A DNA stretch of 64,000 nt. It comes from Cololabis saira. Lineage: Eukaryota; Chordata; Actinopteri; Beloniformes; Belonidae. The DNA lies in assembly GCF_033807715.1 (NCBI RefSeq), contig NC_084587.1, positions 11,143,916-11,207,915 on the forward strand, read 5' to 3'. Shown here in pieces: positions 31,925 through 44,964 of this stretch (the first letter of the stretch is position 1; every line of letters begins with the position of its first letter). Position numbers and translations under genes: made by a program. A model generated the notes under the pieces. That model was given only the letters and a program-made list of their open reading frames with translations, did not search any database and had not been told where the DNA came from.

Positions 31925-33928
31925 ACGCAGCGGCTCGAAGTTGTGGACGCAAGGTCTTGGATGCCTGTCGTGCAGCAATCCTAGAACCCGGTGGTGGACA
32001 CCGGAAGTAAAGGATGCCGTCAGACTGAAGAAGGAGTCCTACCGGGCTATGTTGGCCTGTGGGACTCCTGACGCAGTAGATAGGTACCGGCAGGCCAAGC
32101 GAGCCGCAGCTGGGGCAGTCCTGGAGGCAAAAACTCGGGTCTGGGAGGAGTTCGGGGAGGCCATGGAGGAGGACTTTCGGTCGGCCTCGAGAAAATTCTG
32201 GCGGAGCGTTCGGCGCCTCAGAAGGGGGAAGCAGTACTCTGCCGGCACAGTTTATGGTGTGGGTGGGGAGCTGTTGACCTCGACTGGGGACATCGTCGGA
32301 CAGTGGAAGGAATACTTCGAGGATCTCCTCAACCCGACTGACATGCCTTCCACTGAGGAAGCAGAGAGTGAGGACTCGGGGATGTGCTCATCCATCACCC
32401 AAGCCGAGGTCACTGAGGTGGTTCGTAAGCTCCTCAGTGGCAGGGCACCGGGGGTGGATGATATTCGTCCTGAGTACCTCAAGTCTTTGGATGTCCTTGG
32501 GCTGTCTTGGTTGACACGCCTCTGCGACATTGCATGGAGGAAGGGGACAGTACCGCTGGAGTGGCAAACCGGGGTGGTGGTCCCTCTGTTTAAAAAGCGG
32601 GACCGGAGAGTGTGCTCCAACTACAGGGGGATCACACTTCTCAGCCTCCCCAGGAAAGTCTACGCCAGGGTACTGGAGAGGAGAATACGGCCAATAGTCG
32701 AAACTCGGATTCAGGAGGAACAATGCGGTTTTCGTCCCGGTCGTGGAACACTGGACCAGCTCTACACCCTCCGCAGGGTGGTTGAGGGTTCATGGGAATT
32801 TGCCCAACCAGTCTACATGTGCTTTGTGAATCTGGAGAAGGCATTTGACCGTGTCCCTCGTGTCCCTCGTGTCCCTCATTTGACCGTGTCCCATTCTGTG
32901 GGGGGTGCTCGGTGAGTATGGAGTCCGGGGCCCTCTGCTAAGGGCTGTCCGGATGATCGGAACAGGAGTCTGGTTCGCATTGCCGGCAGTAGATCAGACT
33001 TGTTCCCGGTGCATGTTGGACTCCGGCAGGGCTGCCCTTTGTCACCGGTCCTGTTCATAATTTTTATGGACGGGATTTCTAGGCGTAGCCAGGGGCCGGA
33101 GGGGATCCGGTTTGGGAACCACAGGATTTCATCTCTGCTTTTTGCGGATGACGTTGTCCTGTTGGCTTCATCGGGCCGGGACCTTCAGCATGTTGTGGGG
33201 CGGTTTGAGGCCGAGTGCGACGCGGCAGGGATGAGAATCAGCACCTCCAAGACCGAGGCCATGGTTCTCGACCGGGAAAGGGTGGCGTGCCTTCTCCGGG
33301 TGGGTGGAGAAGTCCTGCCTCAGGTGGAGGAGTTCAAGTATCTCGGGGTCTTGTTCACGAGTGAGGGAACGATGGGGCGTGAGATTGACAGACGGATCGG
33401 TGCAACGTCCGCAGTTATGCGGTCGTTGTACCGGACCGTCGTGGTGAAGAAGGAGCTGAGTCAAAAAGGGTAAGTTCTAGATTTACCGGTCAATCTACGC
33501 ACCTACCCTCACCTATGGTCATGAACTTTGGGTAGTGACCGAAAGGATAAGATCGCGGATACAAGCGGCCGAGATGAGTTTCCTCCGCAGGGTGGCTGGA
33601 CGCTCCCTTAGAGATAGGGTGAGGAGTTCGGTCACCCGGGAGGAGCTCGGAGTCGAGCCGCTACTCCTTCACATTGAGAGGAGTCAGCTGAGGTGGCTTG
33701 GGCATCTGTACCGGATCCTTCTGGATCCTCCCTAGGGAGGTGTTCCAGGCATGTCCCTCCGGGAGGAGACCCCGGGGAAGACCCAGGACACGCTGGAGAG
33801 ACGATGTCTCTCGGCTGGCCTTGGAACGCCTGGGACTCCCCCCGGAAGAGCTGGAGGAAGTGTCTGGGTTGAAGGAAGACTGGGCATCTCTATTGAGACT
33901 GCTGCCCCCACGACCCGGTTCCGGATAA
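31925..33928 (+). pseudogene. Rex3 ORF2 with several frameshifts
   Basis: Open stretches 31941-32915, 33000-33473, 33535-33735 and 33698-33928 together cover the RT and C-terminal region. A local triplication of GTGTCCCTC plus a duplicated ATTTGACCGTGTCCC near 32847-32893 breaks the first; sequence was lost around 33470 and inserted around 33720. It cannot make a functional protein. Confidence 0.85.
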
Positions 33929-33957
33929 ATGGCGGAAAATTGATGGATGGATGGATG
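31925..33957 (+). mobile_element. Rex3 (RTE-clade) LINE, 5'-truncated
   Basis: Encodes the Rex3 reverse transcriptase in pieces: RTRWWTPEVKDAV, APGVDDIRPEYLK, NYRGITLLSLPRKVYARVLE, EEQCGFRPGRGTLDQLYTL, LRQGCPLSPVLFIIFMDGIS, LLFADDVVLLAS, KYLGVLFTSEG, then the C-terminal ELGVEPLLLHIERSQLRWLGHL. The two regions used for the classic Rex3 PCR primers (TGGCAAACCGGGGTGGTGGT at about 32562, and the CGGCAGGGCTGCCCTTTGTC region at about 33024) are present. The 3' end is the (GATG)n tail typical of the family. Confidence 0.92.
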
Positions 33958-35060
33958 TTATCATTACTTTTTTTTTATCTGTAGGGACCCTCTCCACATC
34001 ATCACTTAAATGGGATATTTTTAAATGTTGTCAGGGACTTAAAATAGCAATTTATTTTTATATAGGTTTATTGTTCCCAGAGCTAACATGACATGTGGAT
34101 ACATTTATTCTTCCTTTAAAGAAATGAAAAACCCAAAATGATCATTGAAATAGTTAAACACTGACCAAAAAGATTATTACATAAAAATGTACTTAACACT
34201 GATTTTGGTTCAAAAGTTAAAACAAAACAACAACAAAAAAAAGACAAATGGATGATTAATAATTGTATTACTTTTGTTGGTTCAAAGTTATTTAAGATGT
34301 AATTGTCGTTTTGCTACAATCACTTACTCCAAGTCAAAAATGCTTCAACTAATGTGGTTTTGGTCTTTAATTACAATATGATAACATTCGTAGGGGGGCT
34401 TTTAGTCGTGGCTTTTCCTAATAAGTACGATGCTTCGCTTCACTTGAAAAGACACAGAAATAGGAGGAATAATGACAACCCAGTCTCACTGATAATGAAG
34501 TATTGACAACCTGACTGGTACACTGATAAAAAAAAAATCAAGACATTTTCAGCAGGATGTAACGTTTCATGACTAATACAGGGTAATTAAACCTGGTCCA
34601 CCAAGTATAAACAAGATAATTATTGTGTTGGGAAAGGATTGAGCAAGTATCCATGAAACACATTTCACTGTTTCACAAGTATGAACCCTTTCAACGATGC
34701 ATCAATTTCCACGGACTGACAGCACATATTTAGAATACTTCCATCAGCAGAAACCTATGTTTTGAGTTGATGTAGAGAGGGCTGTATTAATACGTGAGCA
34801 GCTGTGGAAGATTTGGGCCATGAGGAGGTTTGTACACATCGGTTGGGATTATTAACAGGATGGAAATGTTTAAGTGTTACAAAAGCACAACCTAGTCCTG
34901 TAGTTAAACCGTTGGTATCCCATTGTTGTTTGTGTTGCTCCCTGACCACAAAGAATCCGAGATGAAGTAACACCTTTAACGTGGGAGAGCTGTGTCAACA
35001 CACTGGGGATGTTTAAAAGCTATTTGAGGGCCCTGAAACCAAGCGTCTTGAGGAAGAGTG
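33958..35060. other. Intergenic region upstream of the RGD-bearing SCPP-like gene
   Basis: AT-rich, no recognised repeat or exon. A weak TATA-like TTATAATT is at 35072-35079. Confidence 0.4.
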
Positions 35061-35157
35061 GATGAGCTTGCTTATAATTCAGCATTAAAGTGTTAAATCT
35101 TGTGTCGAGCTCTCACACGAAGGCAGATTTACCTACCAAGAGATCCAAAATTACAGC

Positions 35158-35617
35158 ATGAACTGGAAGATGATGATTTTTTCCCTCGTGATTTTTCTCC
35201 TGCTCAATGCCTCCGAGGCTGTAAGTACAAACATAGTTGTCTTCGTTTTTAACATATAGTTGTGAAATATTTTTTTTTCTGCTAACATTTACTGAAGTTA
35301 ACTGCTTTATTAATTGATTTTATAGAGATGTCGAGGCAGTTCCAGCAGTGAATCTAACAGTGGAGAGGCAAGGCTTTAAGTATTTGTAAAATGCAGTGAG
35401 AATATATATTTATGGATTGAGTGGGTTTTTTATTTATGTTTATTTATTTGCCTTGCTCTAGAGACGGGAACCATTTTGGATAAAGATCTGTAGGATATAC
35501 CCCAACCTGTGCACTATTCGTACTACAACTACTACAACAGCGGTGCCGACAACAACACCAAGGGCTACTACAACACCAATGCCTGCGACTACAGTGAACC
35601 GTGGAGACAGTGGCTGA
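35158..35617 (+). CDS. Small acidic/Thr-rich SCPP-like protein ending in RGD (86 aa)
   Basis: Three coding exons: 35158-35220, 35326-35367 and 35462-35617. Exon 1 is a signal peptide (MNWKMMIFSLVIFLLLNASEA). Exon 2 encodes RCRG-SSSSESNSGE, a compact Ser/Glu cluster with S-x-E sites for Fam20C. Exon 3 begins RREPFWIKICRIYPNLC (two Cys), then a Thr/Pro mucin-like stretch, and ends VNRGDSG, an RGD integrin-binding tripeptide, then TGA. The second intron starts with GC (GAG|GCAAGG), a rare but accepted donor; reading through would stop six bases later. Layout (signal / acidic / Thr-rich exon, phase 0) parallels the 11.7-kb gene, so it is probably a diverged paralogue. No GT donor fits as well. 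Confidence 0.65.
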
Positions 35618-35639
35618 ACGATGTTGGCCTTTGAACAAC

Positions 35640-36573
35640 AGCTGCTTTAGTAATTGTGCTTTGCTTTTCCCGGAATCATGAGCAGGATTCAGTATTTTGT
35701 CACAGTGACGCTGTGGCTAATCCAAATTTGAATGGCTTTTGCACATAGCACATGAATGTATTAGTTTGCATATATAGTTTCAGTTATCTTCACTCGTGCT
35801 TTGTTGATTCCAATTGTTTTAGCACAGTGTTTTGTTTTGCTTGTTCTTGTGTGAAATTAAGTCACTATTAATATAATGCCAAAAAAATGCAGTGTTATAC
35901 TTAGACAGTGGAACATGAAAAACTGAGACAGCCACTTTAGTCGGGGTGTAACGATGATCTATGTTGGAGGCTGGTCTTACAGGCACTGATGAGAGGGTGG
36001 TGAAGACACGCCGGTATAATATCCACTCAGTGGAAAACCACCCTGGATCAACACGGCTTAAGCAGAGCAAGTGTAAGCTGATAATACCAGAGTCCGCTTC
36101 ATCGGAGTCCTGCGAGACTGGATTCCTGACTCACCATCGTCACCATATTTGAAATCACTGCCCTGCACTGTTGAGTCTTACAAGTTTGTCATAAAAAATA
36201 GTTTCCTTAAATGAATCACATAGTGTATCTTTGATGTGTCTCTTTATGCCACTTTTGCACAGAATGATACAGTGGACTTAAACTTTTGTTGAAAGTTTGC
36301 TCTTTGATGTCATGCAGACAAATTTCTTTTTCTTTGAATGTGCACTGACTCAGGTACTCCAAATGTATTCCTTTTCTGTATCTGAGGCTTTTGAAAATTA
36401 AAATGCAATTTAAAGGATCATTTTTGTTAAGTTTTTTTATTTATTTATTCATTTATCTATTTTAATGGCTACTTTATTGGGTACTAATGGCTAAAGTGAG
36501 AAAGTGAGATTTTGTCAAATGGCACTATTTCATCCATTTATTTCATTTTTCTGTTTGTAGAAACTTGTAGAAA

Positions 36574-36667
<94 letters not shown>

Positions 36668-38440
36668 GCCCGGTTGGCGATCCTGATACTTTTCATCTTC
36701 AATTTATTGTATTAGTCTGATTCCTCTAAATTTTACTTTGATTTTCACATGGCAGTTATTAACTAGGGCTAAGTTATATGGACTAAAAAAACACCCTATT
36801 TTCTACTCTTTGTTTTCTTTTAAGCTACAGCTACACAATTTATTATTATCATTAAGAGAACATCAAAAATGTGTGCAGCCTCAACTTTAATGCTTTATTT
36901 CTTCAGGGGTTCATTGTAGTCAGCGTGTGGATGACTCCAGACTTTCAGATTGTAAATGAGCGTTATATTTGTTATGATGCGAAGCACCATCCTGATCTCT
37001 TTCCACCAGCTCTTCTTATCAAGTGGGATACTGCAAGAAAAAGACGCTGCAAGTTTCCACAATGTGGGACGTTGTTGGGATGTTTCAAATGTGACCCACT
37101 TCCTGGCGATCAAACTTTGCATTATTTGGGAATCATTTGTGATTTAACTATTCTCTTTTAAGAGCCATCACTGGTAACAGTAGTAATATAGCAGTCTGCT
37201 ATGTTGTAGATTTGTCTGGTTCTGAAGAAAAGTCTTTCGTCTGGCGCCGTGTATCCTCTTGTGTTCTAAAATATGGACCAAGACCCCTAGTGGTCAACCC
37301 ATGGAAGTACAGTTATTTATGGATGAGTTGGTTGGATGCCAATGTCAGCAATACTAACGTCACTAACACCAACTAGTTTATTTTTTAAAAGTGTGATTCT
37401 TATTTAGACATTACACAGTGCTTAAAAATGAGTTGCTTAGTTGTTTAAGAGAGTTGTTAATTTTTTTAATCTAGTTAGTATTTGGTCATAAATAGTTTAT
37501 CCTTAATAGATGACCATTCATAATGTCAAAAGCGTCTGTTAATAAAATAAAAAAAAAAAAAAAAAAAAAAATATTATTTATTAAAAAAATAAAAAAATAA
37601 AATCTGTAATGCATTTAGTAAATTTGTTTGAATTATTGGATAATTGGCTATTTAAATACATTACTTTACTACATAGACCAGGTGTTTTAAATTACATAGA
37701 TCCCATTTAGATATGATACAAGAGTAAAAGACACACTTCCTTCCAAAAGACCACAGTAATCAGCTGTTAGTGAAAGTGTTTGATGCACTGAAACCTGCAG
37801 GGTGCACAGCATTTACTTGAAATGGCATCTGTACATGTGCTCGGGAAACTCTTTCAATGCCTTAAACGTACTTATTAGCTGATTTAAATGAAAAAGTGGA
37901 ACTTGTGAAAGACTTCACTGGGAATAATCTATTTTTTTTACAGCATCCATCCTTGAACAGTCCTACACAACTGTTTGTGCGCCCCCTAGTGTTCTGAAAT
38001 ATACATGCAATTACTGACTGAGATCAGATGAGTATAGTTCCTCTTTAGGTGTCAATATTTTGTGTAAATATATTACCGTTTTCGTTTCTCTTTGGTGTCT
38101 GCTTTTGCTCAGACAATTAACTATAGTTTATATAATTTTTGCAGCATCAGAGAAAGTTCTTTTCTCACATATTTTGCACATTTGACATATATGGTTTGAT
38201 GATAATTACAACAGCTAGACACTGACACAACAGCCGCGCCCACAGGAGTAACAGGAAACCCCAACGCCGTGTCTTCCCTGCTTGTTTATTCAGTTCTATA
38301 GACATTACAGCATCATAATTGGAGGGAAACGTGCAGTTGAGGGTATTCAGTAACATTTCTTTGGTTTCCACCTCAGTGCTTCATTTGGAGGGGCTAATTA
38401 GGTAGATCGTGTGTGTTTCTTTCTGTCATGTGATTGGTCG
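35640..38440. other. Intergenic region between the RGD gene and odam
   Basis: Contains an (AT)n tract at about 36574-36664, an A-rich tract at 37543-37570 and otherwise unassigned AT-rich DNA. A 96-codon open frame at 36871-37161 has no recognisable domain. An ATTAAA at about 36396 could end the RGD-gene transcript. Confidence 0.45.
36574..36664. repeat. (AT)n microsatellite
   Basis: About 45 uninterrupted AT units. Confidence 0.97.
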
Positions 38441-38579
38441 CTTCTCTCCCTGAGCAATTCATAAGACCACGCTCCAATGCGGGCAGTTTCAGTGAATTTA
38501 CTGAGTGCTCCACTGGGACATTACTCCCCATCTTTCAAAAGGAGGATTCAAAACAATATTGTATTGCTTTTTCTTGAAA

Positions 38580-40545
38580 ATGATTATCATCCTTCTACTG
38601 TCATGTGTCACCATAGCGGTGTCTGCTGTACCAGTAAGTGAACTCACAGTTTTTTTTTCTCATTTGTATGCTTCCTGAAATGTATTCAATTTTAATTTGG
38701 GATTCTGGTGATTGTGAGATTTTTGCTTTTCTGTTGACACAGGTTGGTACCAGTTTACCCCAACTGTCACAAGGAGGAGCCACTCAAAGAGTCCAGCCTA
38801 CTGGAGCCATAAATCAGAAGCTTGAAGCTCAGACAGCAGCCCCTCTTTCCCCTGATTTAGAGCCTGGGATTCCCCAGCAGCCAGAGCCCAAGGCCATGCC
38901 CCAGCTCAGCCATTCATTACCGCTGTACACCTGGTTTCCACAAGGGGGCAGTCCGCTCACTGTTCCCATGCAAGGGTTCGCTCCTCTGCCACAGCAGCCT
39001 CTGGTAAGAATTTAAAAAAAGGGGACATTGTGAGGAAAAAAAATCATATTGCATGAAGCAATGTCTGAGTTTCTATTATTTACCTTATTCACGTTAAACA
39101 ATAAGAGTATAAATGTTAGACATTCTAACGTTCCTTTAATTTTGCCGTCCTCAGATTTTTACACCGTATGGATTCCTACCACTTCTCTCATCACCCTATA
39201 ACAATCAGATGGTAAGAGATTATTAGCAGACATACATTTTTGGTGCCTGCAGCCAGCGCCCATATACTCAGAAACTTTAAACTAGGAAAAAGAGATTCTA
39301 ACCACAACACAAGTAAGCTTCAAAGATGCACCTGGGGGGTCTTCAGCATGTTTCTACATTGCAATAATAGCCTGAAACTCTTTCATAACAGAGAGTGTTG
39401 TGCAAATAAAAACATGCATTCTGGCCGTAACATAGGAGCTGATTTATGATGGTGAGATGAAAACTTACACTTTATCGCCCCAAGCGGTATTCAGATTTGA
39501 ATTTCCCAACTGTCTAAAATCTAGAGTAAAGTGTTAGAACTGCTTTCCTTGCACGGTCTGAGCAGTATTTGTTGTAAAAAATGAAGAAGAAAAAACAAAT
39601 TGAGTCCCTCTCGCACAAAGGTCTCCCCGTATGGCTTCCCAAGGACACATGAGCCACCTCTTCCACAAACTTTGACATATCAGCCCCCGAGCAGTCCGGC
39701 GTTGCCTGCAGAAAACGCTGCTGCAGCAGCTGCACCTTCAGAAGCAGGACTTCAACAAACACAGCAACAGGTACATTAACAACATTTTATTAGCACAAAA
39801 ATAATATATTTTTGATTTAGAGTGTAGAAAACTAATGGGAAGTTGCATTATAATCCCACTGTTTCTCTCATCCACAGAATCCCCAGGTGGTATACTTGTT
39901 ACAGCAACACATGGTGAATACACAATGCGCTTTGTTAAATTTATAAATACGGCCCCTGTTTTTGCACAGTTTTCATCCTGCAAATATTTATTTGACATCT
40001 GCTGTTTTCCTTCTTTTTTTTTCAGAACTCAGCACTTGGCGGACTTAGCTCGGAGGAACTTGAGGTACGACAGCCAAGATGTTATCTGTCAGCATGTTGA
40101 GACAGTCGGTTTTTATGAACCCAGCGATCCCACTGATGATGAAATCTTCCATTGGTGAACCCAGTGATCCCAGTGATGATGAAATCTTCCACCTTCTTCC
40201 ATCCCTCTTACATTATTTGTCTTGTCTTTGTTTCAGATGGCAAACAAAATCAGTCAGTTGAGTGTGTACATGCAAAGCGTGCTCACGAACGTTCCTGCGG
40301 GTGCTGGATCGGTTCCACCGGAGAGCCGAGCGGCTGCTCTCGCAAACCAGGAGCAGCAAGGCGTCAAGGCGGCTTCTGGGAGTTCAGCAGCTGGAGTCGC
40401 ACCCTCGCAGGGGCTGCCTTGCTCTGGGTCACAGGCCACTGCCAACAATGTCCCTGCAGGTCTGGAGAAAGCAGCGCCAGAGTCTCCCGGTGTCCAAACA
40501 CCTGGTCAACCGAAAGCCTCGTCCACACATAAAAACCGAGTGTGA
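38580..40545 (+). CDS. odam: Odontogenic ameloblast-associated protein (ODAM), 301 aa
   Basis: Seven coding exons, all phase 0: 38580-38633, 38743-39003, 39155-39211, 39621-39770, 39878-39913, 40026-40064, 40237-40545. The signal peptide is MIIILLLSCVTIAVSAVP. The body is rich in Pro, Gln and Ala (PYGF blocks at the start of exons 3 and 4). The diagnostic stretch is NPQVVYLLQQHM, then LGGLSSEELE, then MANKISQLSVYMQSVLTNVP, which follows the conserved ODAM C-terminal order. ODAM is a secreted P/Q-rich SCPP made by ameloblasts and junctional or other epithelia; in fish it is expressed in dental and gill/skin epithelia. A poly(A) signal is at 40706. The exon-4 acceptor (CTCGCACAAAG) is weak. Its neighbours are further SCPP genes on the same strand. 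Confidence 0.85.
40117..40195. repeat. Two-copy 40-bp tandem repeat in odam intron 6
   Basis: GAACCCAGCGATCCCACTGA...TCTTCCATTGGT is followed at once by a near-identical copy. It lies between coding exons 6 and 7, so it does not change the protein. Each unit would read as Asp/Glu-rich if translated (SDPSDDEIF). Confidence 0.8.
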
Positions 40546-40705
40546 GGCTGCAGAGATGGTTTACGTTATGCAAATGGAAAAACTGCTGCAAAATGTAAAT
40601 TCAATTGTGATGTAAATTGGCGAAGTATCTCAAGCATATTAATAGCTACAAGGAAGTATTTAATTTATCATCTTTATTGCTTTTTTTCTTCCATAAGTGA
40701 TATCA

Positions 40706-40711
40706 AATAAA
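40706..40711 (+). terminator. Polyadenylation signal of odam
   Basis: AATAAA about 160 bases past the stop codon. Confidence 0.7.
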
Positions 40712-40739
40712 AAGATGCACTGAACCTAAACGTTTCATC

Positions 40740-43700
40740 TTTTCTACCGATGTGTTCTCTTCTCTTTCATTAGTTTTAATTCTGTTCTTATACTATACCG
40801 GCTTCATTTGCCTGTGATTTCCACAACACTGACACACACACACTTACACTTTGTAAAGTCTTCAAAAAGTCACTTTTGCACATCACGCAGATGTGCAATA
40901 ACAGTAGCCTTTATTTGAAGTCTGGCATTTGCTCCTCTATCTCTGAGATGGTATCTTTTATGTCCTTCCGTGTATCTCAGCTAACTGATAACATTCTTTG
41001 GTTTGTGGCAGGCTGTTAACAAAAGCATTTAATAGCTTTTATAGATTAAAGTTGCTGTATTCTGAAGATTAAAACAATTTAAAGCTACTCGTGTTGTAGC
41101 ACTGTACAAAACTACAATATTAAAAGTAAAAAACTGGGTCTCAGTAAAGAACTGATCACAAAGTAACAGGAACATCCACAAACTCAGCATTTACAAAAAG
41201 GCTCATACTCATAAATTAGTGGCTTGATATAAATACAACTAAGTTATTCTCAACCAAGCTAAAGCTAGCGAAAACAAATCACACAAATCATGTCTTAGAG
41301 ATGAACAAAAGCAAATGACACATTACACCTTCATTATTAAGGTTATATTCCAGATAGTTTATTTGTGCACTCGTGCTTTTTGGATCATTCATGAAATGTG
41401 AGCAAATCAAGTTTGTGTTCAATCTACTCACTGAGCAAATTTGAATCGTTTTGCCATTCATGAAAATGTTAGGGGCTCTGAACATTTCATTGGCACAAAC
41501 TCCTGCCTGTGACTCTGTTGTTACTTGTCATTATCCGACTTTACAAGGTTGATGTTTTTCTTGGTCTGTTATTGTCACAATATGCAGATCTTTTTTTTTC
41601 CCCCAAAAAAAACAAGTATGATTAAGGATTACATGGAATTACATGGAAATTAATGTTATTCCTATCCATCATCTCATATGTGTTTAAAGCTACAGTATGT
41701 ATTCCCTGGCTGCCACAATGAATAGCAATTTAACACCCAACACAGCAAGTATCAATTTACCTTTGAAGTTTGCTGTTGACTCCTGTGGAGGCTTATCACT
41801 GTCTCCATCTGGTTTTATTGCAAAGGCCCCTGAGTGCTCTCCGATTATAGAGACAATGCACTTGTCTTCAGCGTTCAGAGTTCTATCCATGTACAGAAAA
41901 GTGTTGTTGTCTTTTTGTTTTAGTTTGGCCTCTCGGATGCTTAGTTGGACAAAGCAATTTCAACTGCAACACCAAGAGTGCAGGTGTTGCAGTCACTGCT
42001 GGCAACTCTAAATTCTCGCAGTTTTTCCTTTCTGTGCTGACACAAGTCAAGTTGAGCATGTTTAGACGTCTTTCTCAGAGTCTGGCAGTGTTAGAGTGCA
42101 GAGATTACTTTTATAGTTGTATGCTATACTGTAGAAGAACCCACCCAAGAGGGAAGTAATTACTTTGCAGAGCAAGATGAGTATGAGCTTGGCACCACAC
42201 GGCTTCCTGAGCAATTACACACTTGGTGAATTAAGTTCAGTACAAAAATAATACTTAGGTCATGTTTGCTCAACCAAGTTTATGGATGTACTTAAGGAAC
42301 TCAGTTAAAACCATTACTTTTTTAACTATAAGTGTTATTTATGTCTTTGTTCATTTGCATTGAGGACTACATTGAGGACTACAATGCAAGCAGTTCTAAT
42401 ATAGAGATATTTCAACATCCAATAACCACAAAACTTGGCAGCTTACACCAAAATAACTCAAATGACTGTGACTTGATAGTTAATTTTTCCTTTAAGTGTT
42501 TACTAAAACACGCAAGACATAATCAAATTCAGTGTGGAGTGAGTGTGTGTCTCTGTGTGTGGGATGAGCTTTGAAAATGGAATCTGTTTACTTTCACCAA
42601 AGACTTAAGATTAGTTTAAGAAAAGGTGTTTAATTTTGCATTAAAATTAGATTTTTTTTTAATAAGCTCGTTTATTGTTGATGGTATGGATGCAGTTTAA
42701 TTGTCATGATATTTGTCATTGCATCCAACTTTTGTCATGTATTATTTGGCATATTGTCTTTGTATCTCCAAATAAAAAGAAACTAATATGGCATTGAAAA
42801 TGAAAAAAAACCCACAACAAACAAAAGTTCAACAAAACCCTTCAACACATTTCAAAAATGTTGAGACAGCAGAAGTTTTCATTCCTTCTCACGGCGCTCT
42901 GGTGTAAAAGATATCAGCGATGAAAGATTTCTGGCGTCTCGCTGTCACATTTTGCTGCATACTTCATTCTGTGGAGTTGTACAGCTGACAGCTTAAGTAG
43001 TATCACTCATCACATTATGTAAGTGTTATACAGAATAGTAAAAACTACTGGTAATATATAAAGGATAACTTTGTCTCACATTGCTGTGCCAGATATAAAT
43101 GCACAAACAGCAAATCTTGAAAGTCATACTCTAATCAAACATTTAAAATCTTTCCTGGACGCATTGGTGGCAGCTCTGTCTGCACTGTTCCCAGCCTTTT
43201 GCGGAAAGATGGCGTTCTTTCTACCAACATATCTTAAGGTCTGCACAGTATGCAGTTTTCATGGTCACCGTTTCCACCTCAAAAGTTTCCATTCTTCCTT
43301 TTATGGCATCAGATCAGAACTGCGGGAAGGCCAGTACTTGTACCCTCTTCTTCCTCAGCTATGCTTTTGTAACGCATGTAGAAGGAGTTTTACATTGGAC
43401 CACTGAAATGTGCACGTCTTGGAATAGATGTTGAGGACTGCCTCGTCGGGCCAGTCATACCCACTCAAAATCCTCTCTGGGGTTTGGGTTTGGTACCCCT
43501 CCCTTTCACAGCCCTTTCCACAGAACACACAGAACTTACTGAACCAACCACAAAGGGTTGGGTCAGGCTTTGTGGAATGACTCATAGCTACAGGAGAGTC
43601 CAAAATCCACTATTCAAAAAAAACAACCAAGATAGTTGTTGTCACATGCTTTCTTTCTTTAACGGCCTTGTGTGCCTTCTGCACCTGTTAATACTGCCCC

Positions 43701-44740
43701 TTGGAAATTGAAGTCGCCAAGTGCGCCGAGTTTGGACTTGTGTACTTGGTAGCTCATATTTCGACGACACTCTGGAGAAAATACTGGGAGGGCCCGTCTT
43801 TCTGCTGATGAAACAGCAGAATATTTGTGTACTTGATGACATTACAGCTCATCTAACAGGCTAACGTGTATTCAAAAACATAAACAATTTAACTGACATT
43901 AAATAGACTGAAAAATAATATGACAAATGAATGGAATAAAATAGAATGGACTAATGAACTCCTCTGGCATTGTAACCATTACTGTACGTTGTATGATGTA
44001 TTTTTATGGGTTGTACATTTTTAAAATTTGGCTGCATTTTAAATAAAGTTTGGTGAAAGTTATTTAATGCATTGTGGGACACTCTGCCATCTGACGTTTA
44101 TGCTCTCCACTCAATGCAACCTCGCAGTGCAATCTGTAAGAACATTTAGCCAAAGTGACTTTAGACTTAACAGCTGAATGTGCATGTTTTTGGACCAATG
44201 CAAGACTGGGGAAAACCTGCAAAGTCCAAACAGGAAGGCCCCCTACAGACAGGTACACACATTGAAAAACAGTCAAATGGATGTACATAGAATTAAAGAA
44301 TTTGGTTAGCTGGCATGCTGGCAATATATGGTTACTCTTTTAAAGTACAATGATACAACTCCATATTATCACAAATCCTCTTAGACTTTCCACTGGGAAC
44401 AGTCTTGGTGGTTGTTTTTGTGGAGCACAAGGTGTCCATTTCCTACAAAAAAGATCTGGAATACTAATTAATGTAGTTGATACTTAATAACTAATTAACT
44501 GTTAATGCATGATAGTTTTTGATGCAATATATGTATGCATGCACTGCAGAGCACTGAGAGTAAATGCCTTTGTAAAGAACTGCCATATAAAACAAACTGC
44601 TGAAGGACCATAAGGGATTGATGTGTGCGCCATGCCAAAAAAGATTTTTTTCTCACAGATCATAAAATGAAAAGGTTTGGCTGATTACCAATACTGTCAA
44701 GGGGGTTTGCACATCCTTTGTTTTGTCAGCAAATAAATAG
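40740..44740. other. Long intergenic region without a recognised gene
   Basis: AT-rich DNA with scattered short open frames. The block 44190-44260 (GTTTTTGGACCAATGC ... AACCTGCAAAGTCCAAACAGG) is a degraded copy of a common fish repeat, also seen at 59866-59960. A frame at 41697-42011 and one at 43071-43406 show no domain, splice context or repeat I can name. Confidence 0.45.
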
Positions 44741-44964
44741 GAGCAGATCTCCCTGTGCTAATCACTCGCCGCTTCAGAATCCATCTGTTCTCACTTGCTG
44801 CCATAAAGGAAAGGTACTGTAAACTTGAACTATGACATGAAATGTTTAAGAACTCTTTATCCCATTGTGCTATGCTATTTCTTTGTTGTTGTTTTTTTAT
44901 ATCTCTGCTGTGAATAATAAAATGTTATAACTCAAAAATACGCTCTTGGACAGGTTGATTCAAG

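Noticed and set aside
36871..37161. Possible gene of 96 codons between the RGD gene and odam
   Set aside because: No domain, no signal peptide, no splice support; both strands are open here, so chance or an old repeat is likelier.
43071..43406. 111-codon open frame upstream of the Ala/Pro-rich SCPP
   Set aside because: No SCPP-like exon structure, signal peptide or recognisable domain.
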